This document shows, in pieces, positions 1 through 8,541 of a stretch of DNA of 53,253 nt. The stretch is from assembly GCF_003415675.1 (NCBI RefSeq), contig NZ_QFZK01000021.1:1-53253 (forward strand). Direction: 5' to 3'. This DNA comes from Rhodoferax lacus. GTDB taxonomy: Bacteria; Pseudomonadota; Gammaproteobacteria; Burkholderiales; Burkholderiaceae_C. How positions within the stretch are numbered: the stretch's first letter is position 1; each line of letters opens with the position of its first letter. A program made the translations under genes and the position numbers. The notes below the pieces were generated by a model. The model made no database searches. It was not told the origin of the DNA and was given only the letters and a program-made list of their open reading frames with translations.

Positions 1-75
1 ACACGTCTACCAACACAGCGGGCCAGCCAGATCGGGGAATTACTGCCGCACCGCTGGCAAGACATTGCTGTCTAA
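1..75 (+). CDS. IS66-like transposase, C-terminal end only
   Basis: An open frame runs in from the left edge and stops with TAA at 73-75. The visible residues (RLPTQRASQIGELLPHRW) resemble the last residues of IS66-family transposases, which commonly end with a VLTRLP...LLP-x-W pattern. Only 24 residues can be seen, so the call rests on a short motif. No terminal inverted repeat was recognised downstream. It suggests the left part of the island has been invaded by, or carries, an IS66 copy. Confidence 0.45.
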   Translation, partial: TRLPTQRASQIGELLPHRWQDIAV

Positions 76-106
76 CTGTCAGGCATGACCGAGGTCAGCG
101 GTCAAT

Positions 107-535
107 ATGGGATGGCCGGACGCATACGCTCTACGGAACACCGCCTCAATCATATTTGCAGTTGTTGGCGCCTGGCTGGCAATCATCTACCCCGAGCGCC
201 TGAAAATGTCCTTCGGTAAAGTTAAGGTTGATTCCAGCAATGGCAGTGGCCCAAGCATGGGGCTACTTCTGACCCCAGCCGTTCATTCAACCATCATGCT
301 CGTTGTCCTATTGCTAGTAGGTGTTACGGCACCTTTACTTAAGCAAATCCCACAAGTAATTGCGCATGTGGAGCTGTTTAGAGGCGTTTCATTTTCGATG
401 CTGATCGCATTGACCTTGTGGCAGGCCGCAATAGTTGTAATGACACTCTTCCCTGCAGAAATGGTGTTGACTACCTCCCAACATGAAAAGGCCGCTGCCG
501 AAATTAGTGGTCGATTTGGACGACTTCGCCGATAG
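107..535 (+). CDS. Hypothetical small inner-membrane protein
   Basis: A 142-residue protein with three hydrophobic stretches: residues about 10-28, 58-76 and 94-114. These are consistent with an inner-membrane protein ending in a basic cytoplasmic tail (SGRFGRLRR). The frame is closed upstream by TGA at 86-88, and ATG at 107 is the first ATG. No clear ribosome binding site precedes it. I do not recognise the family. It sits alone between the transposase tail and the convergent xth gene. Confidence 0.5.
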   Translation: MGWPDAYALRNTASIIFAVVGAWLAIIYPERLKMSFGKVKVDSSNGSGPSMGLLLTPAVHSTIMLVVLLLVGVTAPLLKQIPQVIAHVELFRGVSFSMLIALTLWQAAIVVMTLFPAEMVLTTSQHEKAAAEISGRFGRLRR

Positions 536-730
536 CGCGCCAAAGAACTAAGTAGCGTTTGGCTGTCAGCAAGAAAAGCCAGTTAAACGGGGCAGGCGGG
601 CGGGTGTCAACCTCTAGGTTGGGCCGATGAGCTTTACGCTTTAGCAAGTCACTTGCCAACATACGAGTGGAGGACGACTGGGCATCAGTAGACGAGAGGC
701 CGGGTTACCGCTTGAGTATTCGCTCGTCAG

Positions 731-762
731 ACCGCCGCGTCGAAAGACACGGCGGTATTTTT
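731..762 (+). terminator. Putative rho-independent terminator
   Basis: A 7-bp perfect stem (731-737 with 750-756), a 12-base loop and a T-rich tail at 758-762 read on the plus strand. It lies between the membrane-protein gene and the 3' end of the convergent xth gene. The rest of 536-785 shows no gene that I can support. Confidence 0.45.
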
Positions 763-785
763 ATGTTCTGTCGATCGGCCATCTG

Positions 786-1577
786 TCAAAGCTGGTAATC
801 GTAATCAACAGTTAACGGTGCATGGTCACTGAACCTCGTCGCTTTGAAAATGGACGCAGCCTTGGCAGTCTTGGCGACGTTCGGAGTGGCAATTTGATAA
901 TCCAGACGCCAACCAACGTTCTTGGCGTAAGCCTGGCCCCTGTTGGACCACCACGTGTAGCAGTCGTCCGTGGTATCCGGGTGTAGCTGGCGATAGACGT
1001 CGACCAACCCAGCTTCGTCAAAAAGCTTGGTCATCCATGCACGCTCTTCGGGCAGGAAGCCGGAGTTCTTCTTGTTGCCCTTCCAGTTCTTCAAGTCGGC
1101 CTCTTTGTGGGCGATGTTCACGTCGCCCACAAGGATGAACTCCCGCTCCGCCTTCAACGATAACAAGTGCGGATACAGCACGTCCAAAAACCGAAATTTG
1201 GCTTGTTGGCGGTCTTCGCCAGACGAGCCACTGGGGAAGTAGCAGCTGATGATGCTGAATTTACGATCCGCGCGGTCAAAGCGTGCCTCCACCCAGCGCC
1301 CTTCGTCATCAAATTCCGGTACACCAATGCCGGAAATCACAGCACTTGGCTTTTCCCGGGTATACATGCCAACGCCGGAATAACCCTTTTTCTGCGCATA
1401 GTGGAAATTCCCCTTGAGTTGGCCAGGGCTGCAAAATATTCCGTCGACGTGTTCGTTCTGCGCCTTCACCTCTTGGACACCGACTGCGGTCGCTTGCTGT
1501 TCATTGAGCCATTCAAAGAAGCCCTTGCTTGATGCAGACCGAATGCCATTCAAGTTGGCGGAAATTACTCTCAACAT
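786..1577 (-). CDS. xth: Exodeoxyribonuclease III, island-borne copy
   Basis: A 263-residue full-length ExoIII/AP endonuclease of the endonuclease-exonuclease-phosphatase superfamily. It cleaves DNA at abasic sites and digests duplex DNA 3' to 5'. All catalytic positions are visible: Asn8 (SANLNGIRSA), Glu36 (GVQEVKAQ), Asp152 and Asn154 (GDVNIAHKEADLKNWKGN), and Asp251-His252 (FSDHAPL). It lies inside the island, on the opposite strand to the xth remnant at 19122-19238, and its C-terminal sequence clearly differs from that remnant, so it is not a simple duplicate. I infer that it replaces the host gene interrupted by the island. Confidence 0.95.
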   Translation of the reverse strand: MLRVISANLNGIRSASSKGFFEWLNEQQATAVGVQEVKAQNEHVDGIFCSPGQLKGNFHYAQKKGYSGVGMYTREKPSAVISGIGVPEFDDEGRWVEARFDRADRKFSIISCYFPSGSSGEDRQQAKFRFLDVLYPHLLSLKAEREFILVGDVNIAHKEADLKNWKGNKKNSGFLPEERAWMTKLFDEAGLVDVYRQLHPDTTDDCYTWWSNRGQAYAKNVGWRLDYQIATPNVAKTAKAASIFKATRFSDHAPLTVDYDYQL

Positions 1578-1662
1578 TTATTGATCCAATTTAAGCTGCG
1601 ACGGCGTATGTCACAAAACCCGATTGTCTGACAAAGCCACGCCAAGGTGCACGTTAGCGCAC

Positions 1663-1902
1663 TCAACATGGCCAGTCCCCGTCATGGCCCGCACTGCTTG
1701 AGCCGAAATCCAAGTCTGGCATGGGCTGATGGTCCGTTGAGTGTGCGTTCACGTCCATGCCAAAGGGGCTACCGCCGACATCGAACCCAGCACAACCGTC
1801 AACCATTGGCAGCCCTGTCGCAGGGTTAACATCCATTGAGACGGGTGCTGGGTCAGTGTCAGGCATGCTGTCGCCGCCGAAAAGCCAGTTCCAGATAGTC
1901 AT
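1663..1902 (-). CDS. Small conserved protein of integrative elements, unknown function
   Basis: A 79-residue protein starting MTIWNWLFGG, with a central NPATGLPMVDG...DVGGSPFGMD segment. I recall a similar small-protein pattern on proteobacterial integrative elements. A strong ribosome binding site (GGAGG, 6 bases before the ATG) supports translation. It has no signal peptide or membrane segment and is rich in Asp, Gly and Pro, so it may be largely unstructured. It lies 56 bases downstream of the 148-aa DUF6573-like gene and upstream of xth, so the three may be co-transcribed. Function unknown. Confidence 0.7.
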   Translation of the reverse strand: MTIWNWLFGGDSMPDTDPAPVSMDVNPATGLPMVDGCAGFDVGGSPFGMDVNAHSTDHQPMPDLDFGSSSAGHDGDWPC

Positions 1903-1958
1903 TTGTATCCTCCATATTCAAAATAGCGGCATTGCAGCACCGTGCAATGCCCTGTGCC

Positions 1959-2405
1959 TCAGTCCTCGCCAGGAAGCATCAGCGTAATGACCGCCTCCGC
2001 TGCATCGCCTGGTCCAATGTTCATGTGCAGGGTCGTCTTGCGCGGCATTCGGCCCTTACCGCCTCGCGGCACGCGGTAAAACTGGACGGCCACGGTTCCT
2101 CCCTGAGCACGCCGGGCTGCCAGGTGCGACATCCACAGAACATCCCAAAGTCTCCCGGCTTCATCCTGGTGAGTTTGCCGACTGCTGTCCTGGTCACTCC
2201 ATTCAACGAAATCAGCCCATGCGGCACTCGTCATAGCAACGGGTACGGTGAATCCGGCCTCTCTTGCCATCGTGGACACGTCCACCAGCACGCCGTCCGC
2301 AATCGCTTGGGCTCTGCTGTAGCCGTAAATGATTGGCCCGCACTGTGAGGCCTCATCGTCGATTGTGGGCGCGCCAATGGGGGCGCGATTGGTTGGGTTT
2401 TCCAT
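1959..2405 (-). CDS. DUF6573-like protein
   Basis: A 148-residue soluble protein. Its N-terminal part holds GPIIYGYSRAQAIADGVL followed by VDVSTMAREAGF, a signature I associate with a family of unknown function (DUF6573) found on phages and mobile elements. The start at 2405 (MENPTNRAP) is preferred over an in-frame ATG 14 codons upstream, because AAGGAG lies 6 bases before it. No catalytic motif is visible. It leads a short minus-strand group with the 79-aa protein and xth. Confidence 0.7.
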   Translation of the reverse strand: MENPTNRAPIGAPTIDDEASQCGPIIYGYSRAQAIADGVLVDVSTMAREAGFTVPVAMTSAAWADFVEWSDQDSSRQTHQDEAGRLWDVLWMSHLAARRAQGGTVAVQFYRVPRGGKGRMPRKTTLHMNIGPGDAAEAVITLMLPGED

Positions 2406-2827
2406 CGAATTCTCCTTTAGGGTGTGGGTTGCATAGCTCGCATGCAAACCTGCCCGTTGGCGAAACCGGGGGTAGCAAATAGCCAGCGCCGATCTGACGG
2501 AGGGGGTTCACCCGGTCTGCACGTAGGAAGACTGGGGACACCGTCGGAATGGGTCGCAGACTTCACGCTTGCTAGGCGCGAGGGGAGGCCCCCTTAGCTG
2601 AATTGGAGCCCGCCTTTGCGACAGCAAGGGCGATGGTGTTGGGGGAGCCAACGCGAGGCGGCGGGGGGATGTCCACCGTGGGGGCGAGCGAAGCCGAAAC
2701 CATGGTGCACATGCCCCCTTGAGCGCGATAGGGAGCGTTACCGACAGGCCGGGACATAGGCCCGGTGTGCACAAGCACATAGCGCCCGGTCGGCCAGCAT
2801 GGCCGAATCGCCCGAAGTTTCGGTAAC
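2406..2827. other. GC-rich non-coding stretch
   Basis: About 420 bases between the restriction operon and the DUF6573-like gene. The frames present lack ribosome binding sites and have skewed Pro/Arg/Ser composition. Several short inverted repeats are visible near 2750-2815. A 13-base string at 2638-2650 (GTTGGGGGAGCCA) recurs at 12135-12147 in the other GC-rich gap of the island. The promoter for the 2405 gene must lie here, but I could not identify it. Confidence 0.4.
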
Positions 2828-5821
2828 TCAGGTCGTTGTGTTCAGCACGTCGTTAATCGTCCTGGCGACCACGTACCGCGCCGGATTTTCTTCCACGCCC
2901 AAAGCCTGAAAATGCGCCTTGCCACATTCAATTTTGGCACTCTCCTTATCGCGCAAGTCATCGGTGAAAAGGCTGCTCTTGGTCTCCACCACAAAATACA
3001 AACGCTGCGTGCCGTCCTTCTCGATCAGCAACGCCCAATCCGGGTTGTAACTGCCCAGCGGCGTTGGCACCTTGAACCACCCTGGCAACTTGGCATACAG
3101 CACAACGTCACCGTTTTTCTCCAAGGCATCGGCAAAATCGCGCTCAGTCGTCGAGTCATAAACCACGTGCTCGTAAATGGACTTGCTGGTTTCCATCAAC
3201 ATGTTCTTGAGGTAGCCCGTCAGCTCTTCCTTATCGAACAGCTCTTGCGCGTAAAAATGTTCGTCACCCAGCCGCTGGTACTTAATGCCATCGACCAGCG
3301 CCATCCGCTTGCAACGATTGACGACCTCTGCAGTCAACTCAATGAACTGCTGCGGGTTTCGCCTGAAGTCATCCAGACGGCCACTGCTGGTCAAAATACT
3401 TGTGATGCTTCGCCGCGTGAGCTGGGTGCGGTTTTGCAAATCCGTCAGCAAGTCCGGCAGCTCAATGTCGGACTCATCCAGAACCACGGTGGAAGCACCG
3501 TCTTTTTCGGTGGCCTCCACGCCTGCCTTGCCGATAGCAATATCGGCCTTGCGCCATTGCAGGCGTGCCTTGGCGATGGGCGGTGCCTTCTGCAAAGCAG
3601 CCGTGCAGTCTGCGATCAGTTTGGCATTGTCAAACTGAACGCGGTAGGTCGTCTGGTGCTTGATGCGGTCCCACAATGCCTTGAACTCATCGCTCAAGAT
3701 GATGGCCTTGCCATCCTTGCCCTTGCGCAAGGGCACTTGCTTGCGCTCGTCGGCATTTTTGATTTCCAGACGGCCAGATACTTTGCGCAGCACCTCCGCT
3801 ATCTGGCTGCGCTGCGGGTCGAACTCTGCTGGCAGGGCCAGCGTACCGTCCTTCAGGGCCACTTTCAAAGAGTCCTGCACCTTCCCCTTGGCATCGATAT
3901 GGCCAGCGGCTTTAAGGTGCTCCCAAAGGGCCTTTGACAGGTCAACGCCCAATGGGGACACCTGGCCGTCGGCACCCGTCACCGCGATAGCGGCAAATTG
4001 ATGCTGCTCCACGATGCCAAACCGGATACCGGTTTCAGCCTCGTATTCCTTTTGCAAGTTCTCAGCAAACTGCTCATAGGTTTCCGTGGCAATGACGGTC
4101 AACCTGTTGACCTCGAAGCCACGTACCCGCTCGCCGCTTTGCTTCACGCACAGGCGCAGACCCCGGCCAATGGTTTGGCGGCGCTCGCGCTCCGTGCCGA
4201 TTTCACGCAAGGTGCAGATCTGAAAAACATTTGGATTGTCCCAACCCTCTTTCAGAGCAGAGTGCGAGAAGATGAATTTCAGCGGCGTATCAAAGCCAAG
4301 AAGCTTCTCCTTCTCCTTCATGATGAGGTTGTAGGCCCGCTCCGCGTTGTCCCGGTTCCCCGCATTGTTCTCTGCCGTGTCGGACCAGCCGCCCTTCTTG
4401 TCGATGGAGAAATAGCCGTTATGCACATCCTCAGCGGCGCTGGACAGGTCAATCTCAGCAAAGAGGCTCTGGTAAGCGGGCAGCTTCGCTGCGCGCCGAT
4501 ATTCATCTTCAAAGATACGCGCGTAGTCGCCCTTTACGGCGTTGCCGTCGGCATCGTATTTGCGATACCGCTCGACGGAGTCGATGAAAAACAGCGACAA
4601 GACTTTGATGCCCATGGGCACCAAGCGCTTTTCCTTATCAAGGTGCTCCTTGATAGTGCGGCGTATCATTTCCCGCTGCACGGCCAGTGCATCCACATCA
4701 CCATGCGCCTGGCCAATGGCCAGATACGCCTCGCCACCAGGAAAGCGTAGCTCCAAGAGCTCTTCGTCCTTGGCTGTGTTGATATCTCCCACACGGAAGT
4801 CCGCGTAAATCGCGCGCTTAGTTGTCTGTTGCAGATCATCGCCGTCACTGACGGTGACCTCCTGGGGTTTCACGCCGCTGGCGGTCTGAACATGCAACTC
4901 GACTTTGGCACTGATAGTGCCCCGCTTGTTGCTGACCGACACCAGTCGCACATAGGGCTTGTTGTAGGCGTCTTCCACCGTGGCGGATGCCACCTCAATT
5001 TGCTTCACCAGCTTGCGCTCGTAGGCATCCACCGCATCAAGTCGATACACCATGTGGTGCTTGTTGACGTGGGTTGCGGAGTACCGAAGCGTGCACAGTG
5101 GGTTCATGGCATCCAACGCGGTCTTGCCCGCGCCAGTCAGGCCACCGTCCACGCTCTGTGGCTCGTCCACGATGACGATAGGCCGCGTGGCCTTAATCAA
5201 GTCGATAGGCTTCTCTCCCCCGGTCTTTTCGCTCTCTTTGTAGAGGTTGTTAACGTCCTTCTTGTTAATGGCACCGACGGTGACCACCATGATTTGAACG
5301 TTGGAGCTGGTGGCGAAATTTCGCACCGGGCCTGGCTTGCTGGAGTCGTACAAAAAGAAGTCAAAGGGAACACCGGCATACAGGCCCTTGAAGTGCTCTT
5401 CGGTGATTTGCAGGGTCTTGTAAACACCCTCTTTGATGGCGACGGACGGCACCACAATGACAAACTTGGTGAACCCAAAGCGTTGGTTCAATTCAAAAAT
5501 AGTGCGCAGGTAGACGTATGTCTTACCCGTGCCAGTTTCCATTTCCACGGTGAAGTCACCCGAAGCCAGAGAACTGGATGGCTCCAGTCCGCAGCGCAAT
5601 TGGACATCTGACAAGTTCTTGTGAACCTGGTCGTCCAATAGCGTCAAGCGGTTGCCCACGCCGAGATCCGTTTCAGCGACACCCAGTGTCATTTGCTGCT
5701 CGGGCATCTTCATCGTCACCGTAAACTCGGTGCGGCATGCCTCCTGGCCCCGGAACAGGTCGCATACGGCCTCAATGGCCTGCAGTTGGTAGTCGAGATT
5801 TGGCTCGAAGTGAAGCTTCAT
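2828..5821 (-). CDS. res: Type III restriction enzyme, Res subunit
   Basis: A 997-residue superfamily 2 helicase-nuclease, the restriction subunit of a type III system. It translocates from two unmethylated sites and cuts DNA when in complex with Mod. Visible motifs are Walker A METGTGKTY (about residues 94-102), DEPQ box (about 219-222), motif VI IGRGLRL, and a C-terminal PD-(D/E)xK nuclease pattern (NPDWALL...VVETKSS). The start at 5821 (MKLHFEPNLDYQ) is chosen because the homology begins there and it lies 10 bases after the mod stop codon. It is the last gene of the five-gene operon. The length is normal for Res subunits and no disruption is seen. Confidence 0.92.
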   Translation of the reverse strand: MKLHFEPNLDYQLQAIEAVCDLFRGQEACRTEFTVTMKMPEQQMTLGVAETDLGVGNRLTLLDDQVHKNLSDVQLRCGLEPSSSLASGDFTVEMETGTGKTYVYLRTIFELNQRFGFTKFVIVVPSVAIKEGVYKTLQITEEHFKGLYAGVPFDFFLYDSSKPGPVRNFATSSNVQIMVVTVGAINKKDVNNLYKESEKTGGEKPIDLIKATRPIVIVDEPQSVDGGLTGAGKTALDAMNPLCTLRYSATHVNKHHMVYRLDAVDAYERKLVKQIEVASATVEDAYNKPYVRLVSVSNKRGTISAKVELHVQTASGVKPQEVTVSDGDDLQQTTKRAIYADFRVGDINTAKDEELLELRFPGGEAYLAIGQAHGDVDALAVQREMIRRTIKEHLDKEKRLVPMGIKVLSLFFIDSVERYRKYDADGNAVKGDYARIFEDEYRRAAKLPAYQSLFAEIDLSSAAEDVHNGYFSIDKKGGWSDTAENNAGNRDNAERAYNLIMKEKEKLLGFDTPLKFIFSHSALKEGWDNPNVFQICTLREIGTERERRQTIGRGLRLCVKQSGERVRGFEVNRLTVIATETYEQFAENLQKEYEAETGIRFGIVEQHQFAAIAVTGADGQVSPLGVDLSKALWEHLKAAGHIDAKGKVQDSLKVALKDGTLALPAEFDPQRSQIAEVLRKVSGRLEIKNADERKQVPLRKGKDGKAIILSDEFKALWDRIKHQTTYRVQFDNAKLIADCTAALQKAPPIAKARLQWRKADIAIGKAGVEATEKDGASTVVLDESDIELPDLLTDLQNRTQLTRRSITSILTSSGRLDDFRRNPQQFIELTAEVVNRCKRMALVDGIKYQRLGDEHFYAQELFDKEELTGYLKNMLMETSKSIYEHVVYDSTTERDFADALEKNGDVVLYAKLPGWFKVPTPLGSYNPDWALLIEKDGTQRLYFVVETKSSLFTDDLRDKESAKIECGKAHFQALGVEENPARYVVARTINDVLNTTT

Positions 5822-5831
5822 CGCCCGGCCC

Positions 5832-7739
5832 TCACAGACTGCGCACGTTCTGAATGCCGTGCTGCTCCAGAATGGCGGCCAGATTGGTCTTTGCGACATC
5901 GTCGGCAAAGGCACTATCTAGGAACACGCAGGTGGTATCGCCAGCTGGTGCAAGCTCCTTCCGCCATGCAACGATGCCCGCCGCCAGCGCATCCACTTCA
6001 GCGCCCGCAATTGCAGGTGCAAGGCAGGCCATCAAGACACCGCCGCCTACCGCATGCAAGTCCTTGCCCGCGACCTTGCGCACTTCGATGGGTACACATA
6101 AATCAAGGCCAAGCTTGAGCAGCAGCTCATACAGGATGTCGGACTCTGTACGCCCTTCAAGCACATGGTCTTGGTACTCAATGACGGCTTGGCCAAGGTC
6201 TGTAGGTTTGGGATTCCAAGCTCGAATATTTGAGCTTTCTAGCTTGAAAGAACGAAAGCCAAAGTCAGCCTTCTTTTTTGTAGACGTGGCTTTGATTTTC
6301 AAAGCACCCCGTCTCAGGCGTTCCTTTGTTAGCTCTGCAATTGTTCTCCTTTTCCCTATCAGGTCGCAGAAATCTGAGGCAGATTTTTGTTCACTATTTG
6401 TCGGGTCAAGCGGCTCAGGCAACTGAACCAAAATAAATCGCCGCATGGAGTCATCGGCTTCATTTTGAGCATACACAGCATGGCCAGTAGTACCTGAGCC
6501 AGCAAAGAAATCCATCACCAGATCATCTCCTTTGGTTGCCATGTTTACAACGTGCTGAAGAAGCTTTTTCGGCTTTGTGTGATTGAACACTTTCGTAGCG
6601 AGCAATTCCCCAATTTCGGCAGTTCCGTCTTCGTTGTATCCATGCGAGTCCCACCAAGACTCAACCTTGCGCCGCATTGAAGGTCTTTCACTCAAAAACT
6701 TCTTTTGAACTGGCTTTGCGTTGCCGGATTTCCCAAAAATTATGCGCCCCTCTTTGATTCGAGATAGAACATCTTGTTCGTTAAACACCCAGTAACGACC
6801 CGCCGCTGGAAAGTGTGTTTCCCCGGTTTTGGGGTTCACCACACCGAAGTAGGGTCCCTCATGATTAGCTGACAGATCAGATGTTGTCCAAGGACCTCTA
6901 ATATCGTCGTCAGGATTTGAATACTCGCTATCCAAATACTCCTTCGATATCGGTATGCCAAGCAAGGTGTTCTCTTGGAGAGAACGACCGTAGCAAACGA
7001 TGTAGTCGTGAACTGGCGGGATCACACCCATGTTGTTTCCGTTGGTTTTCTTTTTCCAAAGTACCGTGCCCGCAAAATTCTCTTCCCCGAAAATTTCATC
7101 GCATAGGCGGCGTAAATTCTGAAGCTCGGCATCGTCAATCGAAATGACTATCGCCCCATCATCTTTGAGCAAATTTCTTGCGATTTTTAATCGCGGATAC
7201 ATCATGTTCAACCAGTCGGTGTGGAACCGACCGCTGGCATCTGTATTGCTACTGATTTTCTGACCTCCGGCCAACTGCCCAGTGAGTTCAAGGTAGTTCT
7301 TAATATTGTCTTGAAAATTGTCAGGGTAGACGAAGTCCTTGCCTGTGTTGTAAGGCGGATCGATGTAAATCAGCTTGACCTTTCCTGCGTAACTTTTTTG
7401 CAGGAGCTTGAGCACCTCAAGGTTGTCACCCTCAATCATGAGGTTTTGGGTGGCATCCCAATCCACGCTCTCGTCCGGGCATGGACGTAGCGTTCCGGTG
7501 CTAGGCGAGAGCGCCAACTGCCGCGCTCGTCGCTTGCCATGCCAATTAAGTCCATATTTTTCATCGTTATCGGTTGTGGTCTTGTCGCCCACCAATGCCT
7601 TGAGTACGTCAATGTTGACCGCTATGCCGTTTGCCCCTTCGGTGATAAGTTCCGGGAACAATCTCTTGAGCTGTCCTAGATTGGCGTCAATTAGATCTGC
7701 CGATTGAGCTGCTGGGCTGCTTGCTTCGATTTTTTGCAT
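5832..7739 (-). CDS. mod: Type III restriction-modification methyltransferase, Mod subunit
   Basis: A 635-residue beta-class DNA methyltransferase, probably adenine-N6. The catalytic DPPY motif (YIDPPYNTGKDF, about residues 127-130) precedes the S-adenosylmethionine motif FAGSGTT (about 412-418), the beta-class order. The target-recognition region lies between them. The start at 7739 (MQKIEASSP) follows AAGGTGAGG at 4-bp spacing; in-frame ATGs at 7754 and 7778 are alternatives, the latter overlapping the DUF4391 stop. The central part (about 6220-7400) is visibly more AT-rich than the ends, as expected if the recognition domain was exchanged. It is followed 10 bases later by res. Confidence 0.93.
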   Translation of the reverse strand: MQKIEASSPAAQSADLIDANLGQLKRLFPELITEGANGIAVNIDVLKALVGDKTTTDNDEKYGLNWHGKRRARQLALSPSTGTLRPCPDESVDWDATQNLMIEGDNLEVLKLLQKSYAGKVKLIYIDPPYNTGKDFVYPDNFQDNIKNYLELTGQLAGGQKISSNTDASGRFHTDWLNMMYPRLKIARNLLKDDGAIVISIDDAELQNLRRLCDEIFGEENFAGTVLWKKKTNGNNMGVIPPVHDYIVCYGRSLQENTLLGIPISKEYLDSEYSNPDDDIRGPWTTSDLSANHEGPYFGVVNPKTGETHFPAAGRYWVFNEQDVLSRIKEGRIIFGKSGNAKPVQKKFLSERPSMRRKVESWWDSHGYNEDGTAEIGELLATKVFNHTKPKKLLQHVVNMATKGDDLVMDFFAGSGTTGHAVYAQNEADDSMRRFILVQLPEPLDPTNSEQKSASDFCDLIGKRRTIAELTKERLRRGALKIKATSTKKKADFGFRSFKLESSNIRAWNPKPTDLGQAVIEYQDHVLEGRTESDILYELLLKLGLDLCVPIEVRKVAGKDLHAVGGGVLMACLAPAIAGAEVDALAAGIVAWRKELAPAGDTTCVFLDSAFADDVAKTNLAAILEQHGIQNVRSL

Positions 7740-7764
7740 AGTCCTCACCTTCATTGGTTCTGTT

Positions 7765-8541
7765 TCATAGATGTGCACGGGCCACCGACAATTCGGCCTG
7801 TACGCGTTTCAGCGCCAAGTTGAGTTCAACCTGGCGCGGCAATTGTTTTTCCTTCGCGGCCTGCGTACGCAAGCGTGCAGCCTCGGCCTCCAGGCGCTCG
7901 CACTCTTGCAGCGCAAGGCGGCGCGCATGGGCATTTTCCGGGGTGTCCGCGACCTTGAAGGCCCCGGTATGCCGGGAGGCCTGCAAGGCCTGAAGGCACT
8001 CCATCCAACCCTGATACAGGGCCATCAGCGAGGCTTGCGGCTGGCTGCGCAAGGCGACGGCCTGGCTGAATGGGTGCGAGGTATCCAAGTCGTCCGCCAA
8101 GGACACCGTTACCACGTCGCCATCCAGCACCACCTTGCCCGCCTCGTTCTGCGCCCAGCGCTTGTGCACCATTGACACAGACAGCCCTTGCGGTGCGTCT
8201 AGCATCAGCACGACGGGATAGGGCACTGCACGGTGCACCAGTTCCGACAAGCGCAACACGTTGGCAGGCTTGCGAGCCTGGTCATCGACAACGCCGCGTA
8301 GGGTGATGCACAACACCGCAATCTCAAGATATTCCCGGACCTCATCGCCGAACTCCGGCACGCCGATAGTGTTGGGCTTCAAAGCGGCCAGCCATTGGAA
8401 CTCTTCAATGGCTTCATTGAGCAGTCGCTTGTCCGCTGCGGTGGGTGCGCCATTTTCAACCAGCATCTTCTTGGGCACGCGCTGATCCACACGGCAACCA
8501 GAAGGCAGTTCCAGCGCTGCAACGAACTCTTGAACCCTCAC
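7765..8541 (-). CDS. DUF4391 domain protein of the restriction operon
   Basis: A 258-residue soluble protein that I recognise as DUF4391, a family of unknown function often found between a helicase and a type III methyltransferase. The C-terminal third (about residues 200-258) is rich in Glu, Ala, Arg and Leu and looks like a coiled coil, suggesting an adaptor role. Translation starts with GTG at 8541, overlapping the helicase stop codon by four bases (GTGA). Its own stop sits just before the mod start region. This coupling argues that it works with the helicase and Mod-Res. No catalytic residues are evident. Confidence 0.85.
   Translation of the reverse strand: MRVQEFVAALELPSGCRVDQRVPKKMLVENGAPTAADKRLLNEAIEEFQWLAALKPNTIGVPEFGDEVREYLEIAVLCITLRGVVDDQARKPANVLRLSELVHRAVPYPVVLMLDAPQGLSVSMVHKRWAQNEAGKVVLDGDVVTVSLADDLDTSHPFSQAVALRSQPQASLMALYQGWMECLQALQASRHTGAFKVADTPENAHARRLALQECERLEAEAARLRTQAAKEKQLPRQVELNLALKRVQAELSVARAHL

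Noticed and set aside
541..730. Possible tRNA or attachment site left of the terminator
   Set aside because: No cloverleaf could be folded, and no match to the xth junction at 19122 was seen.
2912..3937. A 341-codon plus-strand frame inside res
   Set aside because: Opposite strand of the Res gene, which is fully supported by helicase and nuclease motifs.
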